A stretch of 64,000 bases of DNA from RGIG4034 sp045576455 (GCA_045576455.1 JAZNGM010000026.1:62001-126000), one strand, 5' to 3'. Positions 1 through 8,245 are shown, counted from the first letter of the stretch. The notes: generated by a model not told the origin, from the sequence alone. Numbers and translations are program-made.

Positions 1-462
1 CTTCTTATACAATCGAACAGTTGCACCCTCAATTGGTGTATCTTCTCCGCTATCATCCGTAACTATGACATTAATGTTGCTATGAACAGCATTCATAACA
101 ACACTGATTTCATTTGTGTCACTGTCTCTTAAAATTGCGGGTGTTGTAGTAACTGTACTATATCCGCTCGCCACTGCTTCCACATAGTATTCCACGTCAA
201 CATCCACAGTGGTTGTTCCTGAATATACACCTGCATTCTCTACTAATGTAGCCATTTCAGTATCTGTTCCCTGTTGATATAACTTCACTGTAGCACCTAA
301 AATATCTACGCTAGAACTGTTCTTTAACGAAACCTCCACTGTAACACTTGCATCTGTCGCTTTTACTTCGACTGTTTTGTCCCAAACTATGGACACGAGT
401 ATTACAATACTCAACACAAGTGCCACAATCTTATTAAATGCCCTAAAAATTTTCGTTCCCAT
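1..462 (-). CDS. Secreted Ig-like surface protein, 3' end outside window
   Basis: The first 154 codons are visible; the gene runs off the left edge. An AAAGGAG ribosome binding site lies 8 bases before the ATG. Residues 10-27 form a hydrophobic signal or anchor segment after a basic start. The rest is Thr/Val-rich beta sequence with a unit 'VEVSLKN...ILGATVKLYQQG' that begins again near residue 135 as 'INVIVTDD...IEGATVRLYKK', so it looks like tandem CnaB/SpaA or carboxypeptidase-regulatory-like Ig domains. It sits 18 bases after the threonine-repeat membrane protein and is probably in the same transcript. Function unknown; it could be a surface component of the secretion locus. The fold is inferred from the repeat pattern only. 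Confidence 0.6.
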   Translation of the reverse strand, partial: MGTKIFRAFNKIVALVLSIVILVSIVWDKTVEVKATDASVTVEVSLKNSSSVDILGATVKLYQQGTDTEMATLVENAGVYSGTTTVDVDVEYYVEAVASGYSTVTTTPAILRDSDTNEISVVMNAVHSNINVIVTDDSGEDTPIEGATVRLYKK

Positions 463-480
463 TTCCTTTTACTCCTTTGT

Positions 481-1089
481 TTATATGGCTTCATTTGTAT
501 GAATCATCATAATCGTTCTTTCTATAATGAATTTTCTTCCCAAACTATAGACCGGTTGAGATATTGCACCTTGTATTCCTGTAGGTTCTGATAAAACAGT
601 TGTTTCAGGTGATAACAGAGTGGTTTCAGGCTGCAAGAGTGTAGTTTCAGGCAGTAAGAGTGTGGTTTCAGGTTGCAAGTGTGTGGTTTCGTTAGAATTC
701 TCACTTCCTTGCAAAACAGTAGTTTCATTCAGAGAAGCATTCGTTTGTAAAACAGTAGTAACTTCACCCCCAATTGTTAGTTTTCTGCTCTGAGCACTCT
801 TTCCGGTATTTCTATGTAAAGGTGCATCGGTAATCTTTACATCAGCCTCCCCTTTCTTTCGCTGATGCTTTACAATTCCATTTTCATATTCTTTCATCTT
901 TTTCTTAGCTTCCAATCCAGTCTTCACACTAATGACTTTAGGGATATTGAAAACGAAGAACAAAACAATACTGATTATCAAAAACAACACGCACAAAATG
1001 GTACAGATAGTGGTTATGTTTCCATACAACTCAACCTGACCTTCTATTTCAGCAACAGAAGTTCCCAGAATCCAATTATTCTTTATCAT
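481..1089 (-). CDS. Single-pass membrane protein with T-T-x-L phosphoacceptor-like repeats
   Basis: 202 residues from the ATG that sits 7 bases after AAGGAG; an ATG two codons upstream is too close to it. One transmembrane segment lies at about residues 22-48, followed by a basic linker and then seven T-T-x-L motifs, the last five in perfect 7-residue register (ETT[HLV]L plus two residues). The tail is a conserved-looking hydrophobic stretch ending in MMIHTNEAI. The gene follows the Ser/Thr kinase by 18 bases in an FHA-PP2C-kinase operon. Threonine pairs after Glu resemble the ETTS phosphosite that PknB/PknG modify in mycobacterial GarA. I infer a membrane-anchored kinase substrate that presents several phosphothreonines to FHA domains. 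Not recognised as a named family. Confidence 0.7.
   Translation of the reverse strand: MIKNNWILGTSVAEIEGQVELYGNITTICTILCVLFLIISIVLFFVFNIPKVISVKTGLEAKKKMKEYENGIVKHQRKKGEADVKITDAPLHRNTGKSAQSRKLTIGGEVTTVLQTNASLNETTVLQGSENSNETTHLQPETTLLLPETTLLQPETTLLSPETTVLSEPTGIQGAISQPVYSLGRKFIIERTIMMIHTNEAI
586..690 (-). repeat. Five tandem 21-bp coding repeats (ETTxLxP)
   Basis: Five consecutive 21-bp units encode ETTHLQP, ETTLLLP, ETTLLQP, ETTLLSP and ETTVLSE. Two further copies, VTTVLQ and ETTVLQ, lie just upstream within 691-765. The DNA repeats are close to identical (GTTTCAGG-type units on the plus strand), so copy number may vary by slippage between strains. Confidence 0.85.
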
Positions 1090-1107
1090 CCTCATTCTCC
1101 TTTTGCC

Positions 1108-2790
1108 TTAATTACTAAATGTAGTTTCAATACTAAGCTTTGCATTTGCCACATTTGCCAGAATGGTTGCAATTAACGCCTGATTGGTTTCTTCATTGTC
1201 CGTAATTACAACATCCGTTTCTAAACGGTTTTCAATATCAGCAATCTGGTTTTCCAATTCTTCACGACTTACACCATCTTTTCTGAATCTGTAAGCATTG
1301 TCACTAATCTGACAAACCAAATGCTTATATACCTCTAGTGTTGTTCTTACATTGGTAATTTCCACCAGATTTCCATGTGCAAGCAGTTGCAAATCCTGCC
1401 AAAAATCCAAATAACTCGTACTTGCTTCTCCGGTAATGTTTTCTTTACCAATCTTTGTATAATAAGATGCAATCTCATACATCCGCTTTGCCTTTTCAAC
1501 CTGCACTGCCGGTAGTTCCTCAGATTCAGCAGCAATGCCTAACCATTTAATCGCCTGTGCTTTATCATCACTCTTTTCATAACAGTAAAAATAGTAAATT
1601 CCGGCATTAAAAGCAAATTCAGCATAGTTTTTTGAATTTGCTTTAAACTGGCTTTCATTTTTGCCATCACTTGAAGTATTTGCTAATATTTCACGTAAAG
1701 TTTCGGATTCTTCTACCGAGAACACATCATCTGCCAAAAAATAGTTTAATACTTCCTCATACCCCTCGCTTCTGGATGGATCCAAGTTAATTGCGTTCTT
1801 AAATAATTCTATCTTTTCATCATGAGAAGAAGAAATTTTTGCCTCAGAAAGGAATGTGTCATAATTAGATCTTGTATACTCTGACCGAATATTATTCGAT
1901 ACCAGCGCACCCACACCCAAAGCAATTGACATAACCGATGTGGCAATAAATAACGCAAGCTTCTTGCTTTGTGTTCTTTTGTATGTATGATCAAGCTCAT
2001 CATAGTGATTTAGAGCATACATTAATTCCGCACAAGACTGGTATCTATCATTTGGATTTCTCTGGGTACACTTAATAATAATCTCTTCTAATCCTGATGA
2101 AAGATTTGGATTCCATTGTCTGATAGGGTACATCTCGTAGGGTGGTTCTGAAGGGTTATGCCCTGTTACCAAATGATATAACGTAGCTCCCAGACAATAA
2201 ATATCCGTCCTTGCGTCTGTTTGTCCCTGCCCCCCGAACTGTTCCGGTGCTGCATATCCTTGTGTTCCAAGGCACGCCGTATCCGCCACACTGTTACTCT
2301 TATATTCACGGGCTGTACCAAAATCAATTAAAGTAACATTCCCGTCTGGTTTCAACATAACATTAGAAGGTTTCATATCACGATAAATAATTGGTGAATT
2401 ACGGGTATGCAAATATCCAAGCACGTCACACAACTGCTTTGCCCATTCAATAACCAATTCTTGCGATTGTACTCCCGTATCTTTTAACGCCTGACTTAAT
2501 GGATTTCCTTCTATATAGTCCATTACAATCAGGAATCTTCCGTCCTCATCAATTACGTCAACAATACTTGGTAAGTGCGGATGACTCAGTTTCTTTAACA
2601 TATCCGTTTCTACAATTAACCCTTGCTTGACCACTTCAAAATTTTGAATTCCATCTTTACGAACTTCTTTAATTGCCCACTGCTTATTCGCACGTTCATT
2701 CATAGCAAGGTAAACAACACTCATACCGCCCTGGCCTATTTTATTCAGGATTTTATACTTTCCATCTATTAATGAACCAATCTCAAGCAT
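1108..2790 (-). CDS. Membrane Hanks-type Ser/Thr protein kinase
   Basis: 560 residues; AGGAGG precedes the ATG. The kinase domain (about 8-265) has the Gly loop GQGGMSVVY (19-27), catalytic Lys41 in AIKEV, YRDMKPSN (catalytic Asp138), DFG at 156-158, an activation segment rich in Ser/Thr, and APE at 181-183, so it should be active. One transmembrane helix lies near 278-300. The outer part (about 305-560) is helical with a TPR/Sel1-like stretch rather than PASTA repeats, so it probably senses something other than peptidoglycan fragments. It lies 11 bases after the PP2C phosphatase and before the threonine-repeat protein, its likely substrate. PknB/PrkC-like by family; T7SS involvement is inferred from location. 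Confidence 0.93.
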   Translation of the reverse strand: MLEIGSLIDGKYKILNKIGQGGMSVVYLAMNERANKQWAIKEVRKDGIQNFEVVKQGLIVETDMLKKLSHPHLPSIVDVIDEDGRFLIVMDYIEGNPLSQALKDTGVQSQELVIEWAKQLCDVLGYLHTRNSPIIYRDMKPSNVMLKPDGNVTLIDFGTAREYKSNSVADTACLGTQGYAAPEQFGGQGQTDARTDIYCLGATLYHLVTGHNPSEPPYEMYPIRQWNPNLSSGLEEIIIKCTQRNPNDRYQSCAELMYALNHYDELDHTYKRTQSKKLALFIATSVMSIALGVGALVSNNIRSEYTRSNYDTFLSEAKISSSHDEKIELFKNAINLDPSRSEGYEEVLNYFLADDVFSVEESETLREILANTSSDGKNESQFKANSKNYAEFAFNAGIYYFYCYEKSDDKAQAIKWLGIAAESEELPAVQVEKAKRMYEIASYYTKIGKENITGEASTSYLDFWQDLQLLAHGNLVEITNVRTTLEVYKHLVCQISDNAYRFRKDGVSREELENQIADIENRLETDVVITDNEETNQALIATILANVANAKLSIETTFSN

Positions 2791-2801
2791 AACGTTCCCT
2801 C

Positions 2802-3569
2802 CTAAATAGTCTTTACTAATGCAACCGATATATTATCTTCCTCAAATCTTGACTTATTAAGTTCTATCAAATACTGTATATTTGCCTGAATCTGAGCTTC
2901 ACTCGAAAGAACTCCCGGTTGCAATTTATCATAAATTTCTTCATTATTAATTAAATGACGAAATCCATCAGAACACAAAAACAGCACATTATCCTGATAG
3001 ATTTTTCCTACATAAAAGTCCGGTTCTATAATGCCGGATGCACCAACACATTGTAGTAATACATTTCTTCGTGGATCAACTTTAGACTGTTCTAACGTCA
3101 TACGACCCAAATCCATTTCTCTCTGGATATATGTTTGATCTTTGGTTATCTGTTTAACCTCAGCATCAACAACATACGCTCTTGAATCGCCGACATTAAT
3201 GATGTAGTAATTTCCATTCATGATTAGTGCAGCAACTACAGTTGTTCCCATCTTTAGATGGTTTTGTGCGGAATACTCACTTAATAATTCATTGGTTTCC
3301 AGAATAATCGTTTCCCATTGTCTGCGCAACTTCATCTCGCTAAAATCTGTATATAAGAGATTTGGAAAAACATTTAAGAACCATTCATTAAAACGTCTTA
3401 TTAAAGTTGCACTTGCAAGTTCACCTTTTGCTAAACCTCCCATACCATCACATAATACAGCAAACACGACCTTACCATTCTCAGCATCTGCTTTTTGAAT
3501 AAGCAACGAGTCCTGATTGGTTGCTTTTCTTATTCCGACATCCGTATACCCCGAAATTAAATATTCCAT
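2802..3569 (-). CDS. PP2C-type Ser/Thr protein phosphatase
   Basis: 255 residues. The ATG used lies 6 bases after TTGGAG; the longer frame starts at a TTG inside that site. PP2C motifs are complete: NQDS (metal Asp20), CDGMGG (Asp41), GTTVV, GDSRAY, LCSDGF near residue 200 and EEDNISVAL near the C-terminus. It is soluble and manganese/magnesium dependent by family. It is the natural counter-enzyme to the adjacent kinase and would reset phosphothreonines on the FHA-binding partners. Gene order FHA-phosphatase-kinase-substrate suggests one regulated operon starting at the promoter near 4290. Confidence 0.94.
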   Translation of the reverse strand: MEYLISGYTDVGIRKATNQDSLLIQKADAENGKVVFAVLCDGMGGLAKGELASATLIRRFNEWFLNVFPNLLYTDFSEMKLRRQWETIILETNELLSEYSAQNHLKMGTTVVAALIMNGNYYIINVGDSRAYVVDAEVKQITKDQTYIQREMDLGRMTLEQSKVDPRRNVLLQCVGASGIIEPDFYVGKIYQDNVLFLCSDGFRHLINNEEIYDKLQPGVLSSEAQIQANIQYLIELNKSRFEEDNISVALVKTI

Positions 3570-3593
3570 ACTTTTCTCCAATACACAAAAACA

Positions 3594-4241
3594 TTAATAT
3601 TCGTAAAACTCAAATTCTTCATCCGCAAGCTTAATGATATCGCCCTGTCTAATCAAAACCTCTGTTTCAGGACTAATCATGTTTCCATTTACATATGTAT
3701 AATTTGTAGATTTCTCATCCATAATATAGTAACAACCTTGTCTATAAAAAATCGTCGCGTGAAGTCTGCTAATATTGGTATTTCCAGTAATACAAAAATC
3801 GACTTTATTCTTCTCTTTTCCTAATTTATATATTTGTTTATGAATATTAACAGTCTCACCTGTTCTTTTGCGCTTGATTATAGCAGAAAGTAAACTTCCA
3901 CTTAACACACAAGTCTCTCCAAAGTCACTATTCAAGACACTGGTATCCCCATCTCCTCTATCATCGGCATTTTGTTGATAATTAATTGGTTGAGCAGCAT
4001 AAGAAACACCATTCTGATAAAAATTGGAATAATATAATTGGTTTCCCTGATTAGGAACTGTTTGATTATTCATAGATGCGTACATATTGACGCCAGATTG
4101 AATTGGGGGAACATTCTTCTTTTTATCTTTTGTAAGAACAAGAATTAATGCAACAACTAAAATCACAAATAATGCAATCAATACTCCAATTATTACTATA
4201 TTCACTATATTTCTTTCCATAACATTATTAAAATATTCCAT
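3594..4241 (-). CDS. Membrane-anchored FHA-domain protein
   Basis: 215 residues; GGAGG lies 6 bases before the chosen ATG. A single transmembrane helix (about 12-37) is followed by a Gln/Asn-rich linker and a C-terminal FHA domain (about 137-213) with the pThr-binding pattern KLGKEKN, SRLH and YVNG. The linker carries two motifs, DTSVL and ETCVL (about 99-113), that resemble the ETTxL motifs of the fourth gene of the operon, so the protein may be phosphorylated itself and bind its own or a partner's phosphothreonine. Topology places the FHA domain in the cytosol if the N-terminus is outside. It heads the operon with PP2C and kinase. Confidence 0.88.
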   Translation of the reverse strand: MEYFNNVMERNIVNIVIIGVLIALFVILVVALILVLTKDKKKNVPPIQSGVNMYASMNNQTVPNQGNQLYYSNFYQNGVSYAAQPINYQQNADDRGDGDTSVLNSDFGETCVLSGSLLSAIIKRKRTGETVNIHKQIYKLGKEKNKVDFCITGNTNISRLHATIFYRQGCYYIMDEKSTNYTYVNGNMISPETEVLIRQGDIIKLADEEFEFYEY

Positions 4242-4272
4242 GTAAACCTCCAAAAAACTTCATTTATAAAGA

Positions 4273-4301
4273 ATTTTATCATTTTGCACTACTCATTGCA
4301 A
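4273..4301 (-). promoter_or_regulatory. Promoter of FHA-PP2C-kinase operon
   Basis: On the minus strand TTGCAA (4296-4301) and TAAAAT (4273-4278) are separated by 17 bases, upstream of the GGAGG site of the FHA gene and just after a terminator. This fits a SigA-type promoter that starts the phosphothreonine module separately from the secretion genes. Confidence 0.55.
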
Positions 4302-4328
4302 GAAAGATTTCGTTTTAAGAAGTTTTAT

Positions 4329-4365
4329 AAAAAAAAGAATTCTACATCCTTTTGATGTAAAATCC
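4329..4365 (-). terminator. Rho-independent terminator after effector operon
   Basis: A minus-strand hairpin (TTTTACATC, loop AAAAG, GATGTAGAA) is followed by a run of eight or more T. It separates the effector/immunity genes from the downstream FHA-PP2C-kinase operon. Confidence 0.7.
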
Positions 4366-4491
4366 TTTAATCACAAACACTAATAACCATAACTTTCTTT
4401 AGTTACAATATTAATAAATCAGTTTGAATTATGTCTTAATCTACCTATTATAGTACACAACTTCATTTGTTTAATATTCTTTCTTAGTTTA

Positions 4492-4953
4492 TTATTCCAA
4501 GATGTCGATAGAATTAAGAATATTCATAAATTTAACCCCATAATTCGGAACATTTTCTATATTGCAGTGAAGTGTAAAAACTAATTCCCTTGAATCCAAT
4601 GTAGAGAGAACAAAAAAATTATATAAATCTCTTTCAGGAGACGTTGACGTGTAATAAAATGCTGCAATATCCTTTCCGGACTTTGTCTTCTTTTTAGCCA
4701 TACTAAAATTAGCAAAGTTTGGAACTGATCTCTTATAAAGCTCACAATATTCATTAATGCGCTCGTCAATTTTCATCTTGCCCGCATCATACAAAGTATG
4801 TGTTATTGACACTAACGCATCGGTACCTTCGTCAACATATAAAAAATCCGGCTTTGCAGACGAAAAATATTTATCAAATTTTTCAGTTTCTATAAATTCA
4901 AACGGAATAGTAAGACACACTCTGTCGTCATATAATTTTATATCATTAGTCAT
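4492..4953 (-). CDS. Small soluble Mog1/DcrB-like protein, possible chaperone or immunity
   Basis: 153 residues, no signal peptide or membrane segment. It alternates beta strands and two helices: an acidic N-terminus with 'VCLTIPFEF', a helix near 70-90 and a C-terminal 'FTLHCN...FMNILNSIDI'. That order resembles the Mog1/PsbP/DcrB-like fold (DUF1795 group), some members of which act as effector chaperones in other secretion systems. It overlaps the lipoprotein gene by 8 bases and is last in the effector operon. It could equally be a cytosolic immunity protein. Fold assignment is a guess from pattern; not recognised as a named family. Confidence 0.55.
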   Translation of the reverse strand: MTNDIKLYDDRVCLTIPFEFIETEKFDKYFSSAKPDFLYVDEGTDALVSITHTLYDAGKMKIDERINEYCELYKRSVPNFANFSMAKKKTKSGKDIAAFYYTSTSPERDLYNFFVLSTLDSRELVFTLHCNIENVPNYGVKFMNILNSIDILE

Positions 4954-5539
4954 TATAACTCGCCTCCCATTCTTTATCCCCCCATGAACCCAAATCCGTA
5001 GGTACTGTCATAGAAATAACTAATTTCCCCGTATGACAGTTATATATCGATATATCAACAGACCATTCTGATGTTTTATTCTTAAACATATAATTTTGTC
5101 CATAACAAAGTGCAAACATTCCTAGCGTAGTTACTTGCAAATATGTTGACATTTTTTCATCCATATGTATTTCAAATTTCTGGTAATTTTCATCTAAAAC
5201 ACATCGGTAAAGACTATTCGCCTCTGAAACCGTTGCGACTATTTCATTTAAATATTCGTCATTTCTCTTAATATGATTATCCCTCTGCCTATCTGTTAAC
5301 ATAAGTTCCAAGTTATTTCCAGAAACTATCGCATCCGTATAATAATCCTCACCCAGTTTTAATAATGATTCAAGCGACTCCTCTGGTGTCATTCCGCTAA
5401 ATCTCAACCACGACTCCGGAATAATATATTTTTCTGTTTTTTCTGTTTTTTCGACATTCTCATTTTTTTCTTTTTCATTCTTTGAACAAGAACACAACAA
5501 TAATAAAACTGAAAGTAACACTAAACAAGTTCTTTTCAT
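4946..5539 (-). CDS. Lipoprotein next to candidate T7SS effector (possible immunity)
   Basis: 197 residues from the ATG that follows AAGGAG by 6 bases. A lipoprotein signal (MKRTCLVLLSVLLLLCSC) ends in a Cys-Ser-Cys lipobox, then a Lys/Glu-rich linker and a mixed alpha/beta domain. It starts 11 bases after the stop of the candidate effector. Membrane-anchored lipoproteins directly downstream of T7SS toxins are often immunity factors, so this role is plausible, but no family is recognised. It overlaps the next gene by 8 bases, suggesting coupled translation. Confidence 0.65.
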   Translation of the reverse strand: MKRTCLVLLSVLLLLCSCSKNEKEKNENVEKTEKTEKYIIPESWLRFSGMTPEESLESLLKLGEDYYTDAIVSGNNLELMLTDRQRDNHIKRNDEYLNEIVATVSEANSLYRCVLDENYQKFEIHMDEKMSTYLQVTTLGMFALCYGQNYMFKNKTSEWSVDISIYNCHTGKLVISMTVPTDLGSWGDKEWEASYND

Positions 5540-5549
5540 ATTTTTCTCC

Positions 5550-6671
5550 TTAAAAAGCCAATAATCCCAACGAAGCACCGCCTGTCGATGGTGCAAATAC
5601 TATAGCCGCCACAATTCCTCCAGCAATAACAATCGTCCCGACTGTTTCCCAATCAATATTAAAATCCGGAAGTTGACATGTATATGGCGATGTAATGGGC
5701 ACATATTCCGGAAGCGGTTTCCATCCAGTTCCTCTAATCTTTATCCCCATTGCTGATGTAATACTTCCTGCATCCACATCAGTTGTAACGCCATACTCCA
5801 TTGTAACTTCCTGTTCCCAAGTATTCAACTCATACAGGTAAGTATATGTATTTGCCCCTATGGTAATTTCATGCGTAGTCTTGATACCGTCAAAAGTAAC
5901 TTCAAATTTAGTTCCTGCCTCAGACATACCAACCGATAAATTATTTTCATCATCAACCCCAGCCGAAATTCCACTACCAAAATCATAATTAAACTCTTGC
6001 AGCTTTAACTTCTGGTCCTCTACAACATAGCTTAATTCAACATCGCCTGTTCCATTAGCTTTTCCTTCCACCTTGTAATATAACGAAACTCCAAGTCCAA
6101 TAGGCATTTCAATTTTATCGCCAACTTTAATATCAGGTAAGTTCTCAATAATTATCGCCTTACAAGAATCTAAAATACTTCGCTTGCTTTCTTCACCCAT
6201 ATTCGCCCATTCTTCCATAGTTATTCCATCCAATGCTATAGTCTGAAGATTGGTGCTTGTATCAAGATATTGATTAATCGCAGTTTTCAGTCCGGCCCCA
6301 ATATACTGCGGCATAAACTTTCCATTTGCTGGATTAACAGTTTCAGATAACATATAGCATGCCACTTTAAAATTTCTCAAATCCGCCAACAATGTTACAA
6401 ATCTGATATTATACAACCTGCTTACCGCATTTACATTTTCAAATATCTTGTCAATATCTTTAGCAGTGGTATTGTTTTTATCTATTACCTTTTTATGGTA
6501 TTTATTAACATTGTTTATATAGTCACGAATATCAAGATCTCCAATCCAAGCCTCAAAATCTGTCCATCTATCCCCAATCCAATCGGTAAAATCGCACCAT
6601 TTATCATCTTCAACCTGTTTTACAAGCGAAAGTAAATTTCGATATGATGTTTCTGTAAAATCCCTTTTCAT
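5550..6671 (-). CDS. Candidate T7SS-secreted effector
   Basis: 373 residues; AGGAGG lies 6 bases before the ATG, which shares a base with the upstream stop (TGATG). The N-terminal 110 residues are helical and Trp-rich (two 'WIGD' repeats), as in short LXG-like export domains. The middle (about 190-315) is beta-rich. The C-terminus is a 30-residue hydrophobic Gly/Ala-rich stretch (GTIVIAGGIVAAIVF) with no catalytic motif. It follows three small helical proteins and precedes a lipoprotein, the usual accessory-effector-immunity layout in T7SSb loci. A membrane-active toxin is possible. It could instead be a structural or surface protein; the effector call rests on context. Confidence 0.55.
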   Translation of the reverse strand: MKRDFTETSYRNLLSLVKQVEDDKWCDFTDWIGDRWTDFEAWIGDLDIRDYINNVNKYHKKVIDKNNTTAKDIDKIFENVNAVSRLYNIRFVTLLADLRNFKVACYMLSETVNPANGKFMPQYIGAGLKTAINQYLDTSTNLQTIALDGITMEEWANMGEESKRSILDSCKAIIIENLPDIKVGDKIEMPIGLGVSLYYKVEGKANGTGDVELSYVVEDQKLKLQEFNYDFGSGISAGVDDENNLSVGMSEAGTKFEVTFDGIKTTHEITIGANTYTYLYELNTWEQEVTMEYGVTTDVDAGSITSAMGIKIRGTGWKPLPEYVPITSPYTCQLPDFNIDWETVGTIVIAGGIVAAIVFAPSTGGASLGLLAF

Positions 6672-6952
6672 CAATTTCCTCCTACGCTAATATTAGTCGA
6701 AGCACTCTTGTCCGCAGAAACCATGCTGGTCTTTACATTTTCAAAAAAAGAAATTGAATTACTTATAATTGCTAATATAGTAGCTTTGATCATGGGATAT
6801 TCTTTATCTATAAGAGCAATCATGTCAATTATTTCTCCCGAACCAGATAACGGCTTTATCATTACATCTACCTCTTCGCACTCAGCCTTTAAATCACGAA
6901 GCTTTTGTATTTTCCCATCAAGATCATATATATTTAATTTTACTTCTCCCAT
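6671..6952 (-). CDS. Small helical T7SS accessory protein (Lap/WXG-like)
   Basis: 93 residues, GGAGG before the ATG. It is predicted as two helices (about 8-25 and 45-80) and ends in SFFENVKTSMVSADKSAS, reminiscent of the C-terminal helix of small WXG100-like partners encoded with LXG effectors. No WxG motif and no signal peptide. It is translationally coupled to the effector (TGATG). Its likely job is to bind the effector N-terminus as a targeting partner; this comes from gene order rather than a family match. Confidence 0.55.
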   Translation of the reverse strand: MGEVKLNIYDLDGKIQKLRDLKAECEEVDVMIKPLSGSGEIIDMIALIDKEYPMIKATILAIISNSISFFENVKTSMVSADKSASTNISVGGN

Positions 6953-6963
6953 TGCAAATCCTC

Positions 6964-7248
6964 CTAAAATAAGTAAGCATCAGCATCATTTATATCTATA
7001 ATAAAACTATAGGACACGGTATCAATATTTTTTGAAATTTCGGATAATTTATCATTTAACAACAAAACACATTCCTTATATTCTGTAATAGCTTTCGAAA
7101 TTTCACCATTTGTAATAGCCTCTGTTTCTATTTCACCTATAATAGCTATGTATTTATCGAGAATTGCTTCTAACTTTTCTCCACGAACTTTTGAACGCCT
7201 TCCAATCGTCTGTACATAAATATCATCTATAACTAAATTAACATCCAT
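6964..7248 (-). CDS. Small helical T7SS accessory protein
   Basis: 94 residues. Its start shares one base with the stop of the preceding gene, so translation is coupled. It is helical throughout the middle and ends in a hydrophobic, acidic tail (DINDADAYLF). It has the size and composition of WXG100-superfamily partners but no WxG motif. It lies between the 143-residue coiled-coil protein and the 93-residue protein, all three upstream of the candidate effector. No named family recognised. Confidence 0.5.
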   Translation of the reverse strand: MDVNLVIDDIYVQTIGRRSKVRGEKLEAILDKYIAIIGEIETEAITNGEISKAITEYKECVLLLNDKLSEISKNIDTVSYSFIIDINDADAYLF

Positions 7249-7679
7249 CAGCCTTCCCCCTGTTCTTGTACAAGTCTAAGTTGTTCTTCCCAATAATTCT
7301 TTCTATTTTGATAATATATAATACGCCCTTCACAATCAGACAATTCCTGAAATAACTCCTGAATCTTCGTAGTTATTTTACCTTTTGCAACTGTAAGACC
7401 ATCATAAGCATTATTAAATTCAGTTCCATTGAGTAAATCTGTCATTCCTGACAAATACGCTGAAAAAATTTTATTTCCAATCGAAATCTGCTTGAACATT
7501 GACAAACCTTGCTGACGACTATCCTGTTTTGAACCAAAATCAGTTTGAAGTATGTCAAATTTGGTTCTCAGCTGTTCTAATTCACTTATCATATTTTCTA
7601 TAGAAACCTTTTCTGAATGAACTTTTTCAATAAGGTTTTCATTATTTCTAATATTATTTCTAATCTCATTTACAGTCAT
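7248..7679 (-). CDS. Coiled-coil T7SS accessory protein, DUF5082-like
   Basis: 143 residues from the internal ATG preceded by AAAGGTGG; the longer reading lacks a ribosome binding site. The N-terminal 60 residues form a charged coiled coil (NEIRNNIRNNENLIEKVHSE), and a second long helix covers about 95-140. Proteins of this length and build (DUF5082/DUF3958-like) commonly precede LXG effectors in Firmicute T7SS loci and bind the effector's helical N-terminus. It is the first of the four coupled genes after the WXG100 gene. Family assignment is tentative. Confidence 0.55.
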   Translation of the reverse strand: MTVNEIRNNIRNNENLIEKVHSEKVSIENMISELEQLRTKFDILQTDFGSKQDSRQQGLSMFKQISIGNKIFSAYLSGMTDLLNGTEFNNAYDGLTVAKGKITTKIQELFQELSDCEGRIIYYQNRKNYWEEQLRLVQEQGEG

Positions 7680-7766
7680 AATATATTCCACCTTTCGTAA
7701 AAGGATTTTCCCAACATTCATCATATAGTAATAAATGCTGGGATATCCTCTTACACGTTGTAGCGC

Positions 7767-8060
7767 TTAAGCTCTAAATTGGCTGGCAATATTAGAGTCT
7801 GTTTCTTCCACAATATTAGCTGTAGAATCAAGTGCATTTGCAATTTCACCAATCAATTCCTGTGCCTTTAAAAAACCGATTTTCAACTCTGCATAACGAG
7901 CAGCATAAGATGCACTCGCTTCACCTTCCCACTCACCTTGAAGCTCTGTTAGAAGAGTATCCATTTTAGCAATAACCTCTCCCACGATTCCAGCTTCCTT
8001 ACGATAGTCGCTTGCTCTTGAACGCATCTGATCAGGTGAAATTCTAATCTGATTAGCCAT
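7767..8060 (-). CDS. esxA: WXG100 family protein (EsxA-like)
   Basis: 97 residues; AAAGGAGG lies 7 bases before the ATG. The classic WXG100 layout is present: helix, turn with W-E-G in LQGEWEGEASASY (about residues 42-54), then a second helix. It would form a helical-hairpin dimer and be exported by the EssC channel as substrate or pore partner. It lies between essC and the effector cluster and has its own candidate promoter, which suits its usual high abundance. The C-terminal tail lacks an obvious YxxxD/E export motif, though partner-borne signals are common in T7SSb. Confidence 0.93.
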   Translation of the reverse strand: MANQIRISPDQMRSRASDYRKEAGIVGEVIAKMDTLLTELQGEWEGEASASYAARYAELKIGFLKAQELIGEIANALDSTANIVEETDSNIASQFRA

Positions 8061-8216
8061 GATATTTCCTCCTTTTAATAATTTATATATATCCGGCACC
8101 CCGGAAATATACAGCAACTTACTATCTCTTGATATTATTAAGCATTCATCCGATGTTAATATATACTTTATCAATAATTCTAACATTATCAAGCACTGTA
8201 TCCACTTTTGTGCTAC

Positions 8217-8245
8217 ATACTAATTGAATTCCCACACTTTATCAA
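8217..8245 (-). promoter_or_regulatory. Candidate promoter for WXG100 and effector genes
   Basis: In the 205-base gap after essC, minus-strand TTGATA (8240-8245) and TAGTAT (8217-8222) are 17 bases apart, giving a leader of about 150 bases before esxA. No terminator follows essC, so readthrough is also likely. A second TTGATAAAG copy lies near 8165-8175 in the same leader. Confidence 0.4.

Noticed and set aside
586..690. The 21-bp repeats as a CRISPR array or non-coding satellite
   Set aside because: The repeats are contiguous without spacers and are in frame within a clear protein gene.
865..1176. A 103-codon plus-strand frame across the kinase/repeat-protein junction
   Set aside because: Shadow of two well-supported minus-strand genes; no ribosome binding site.
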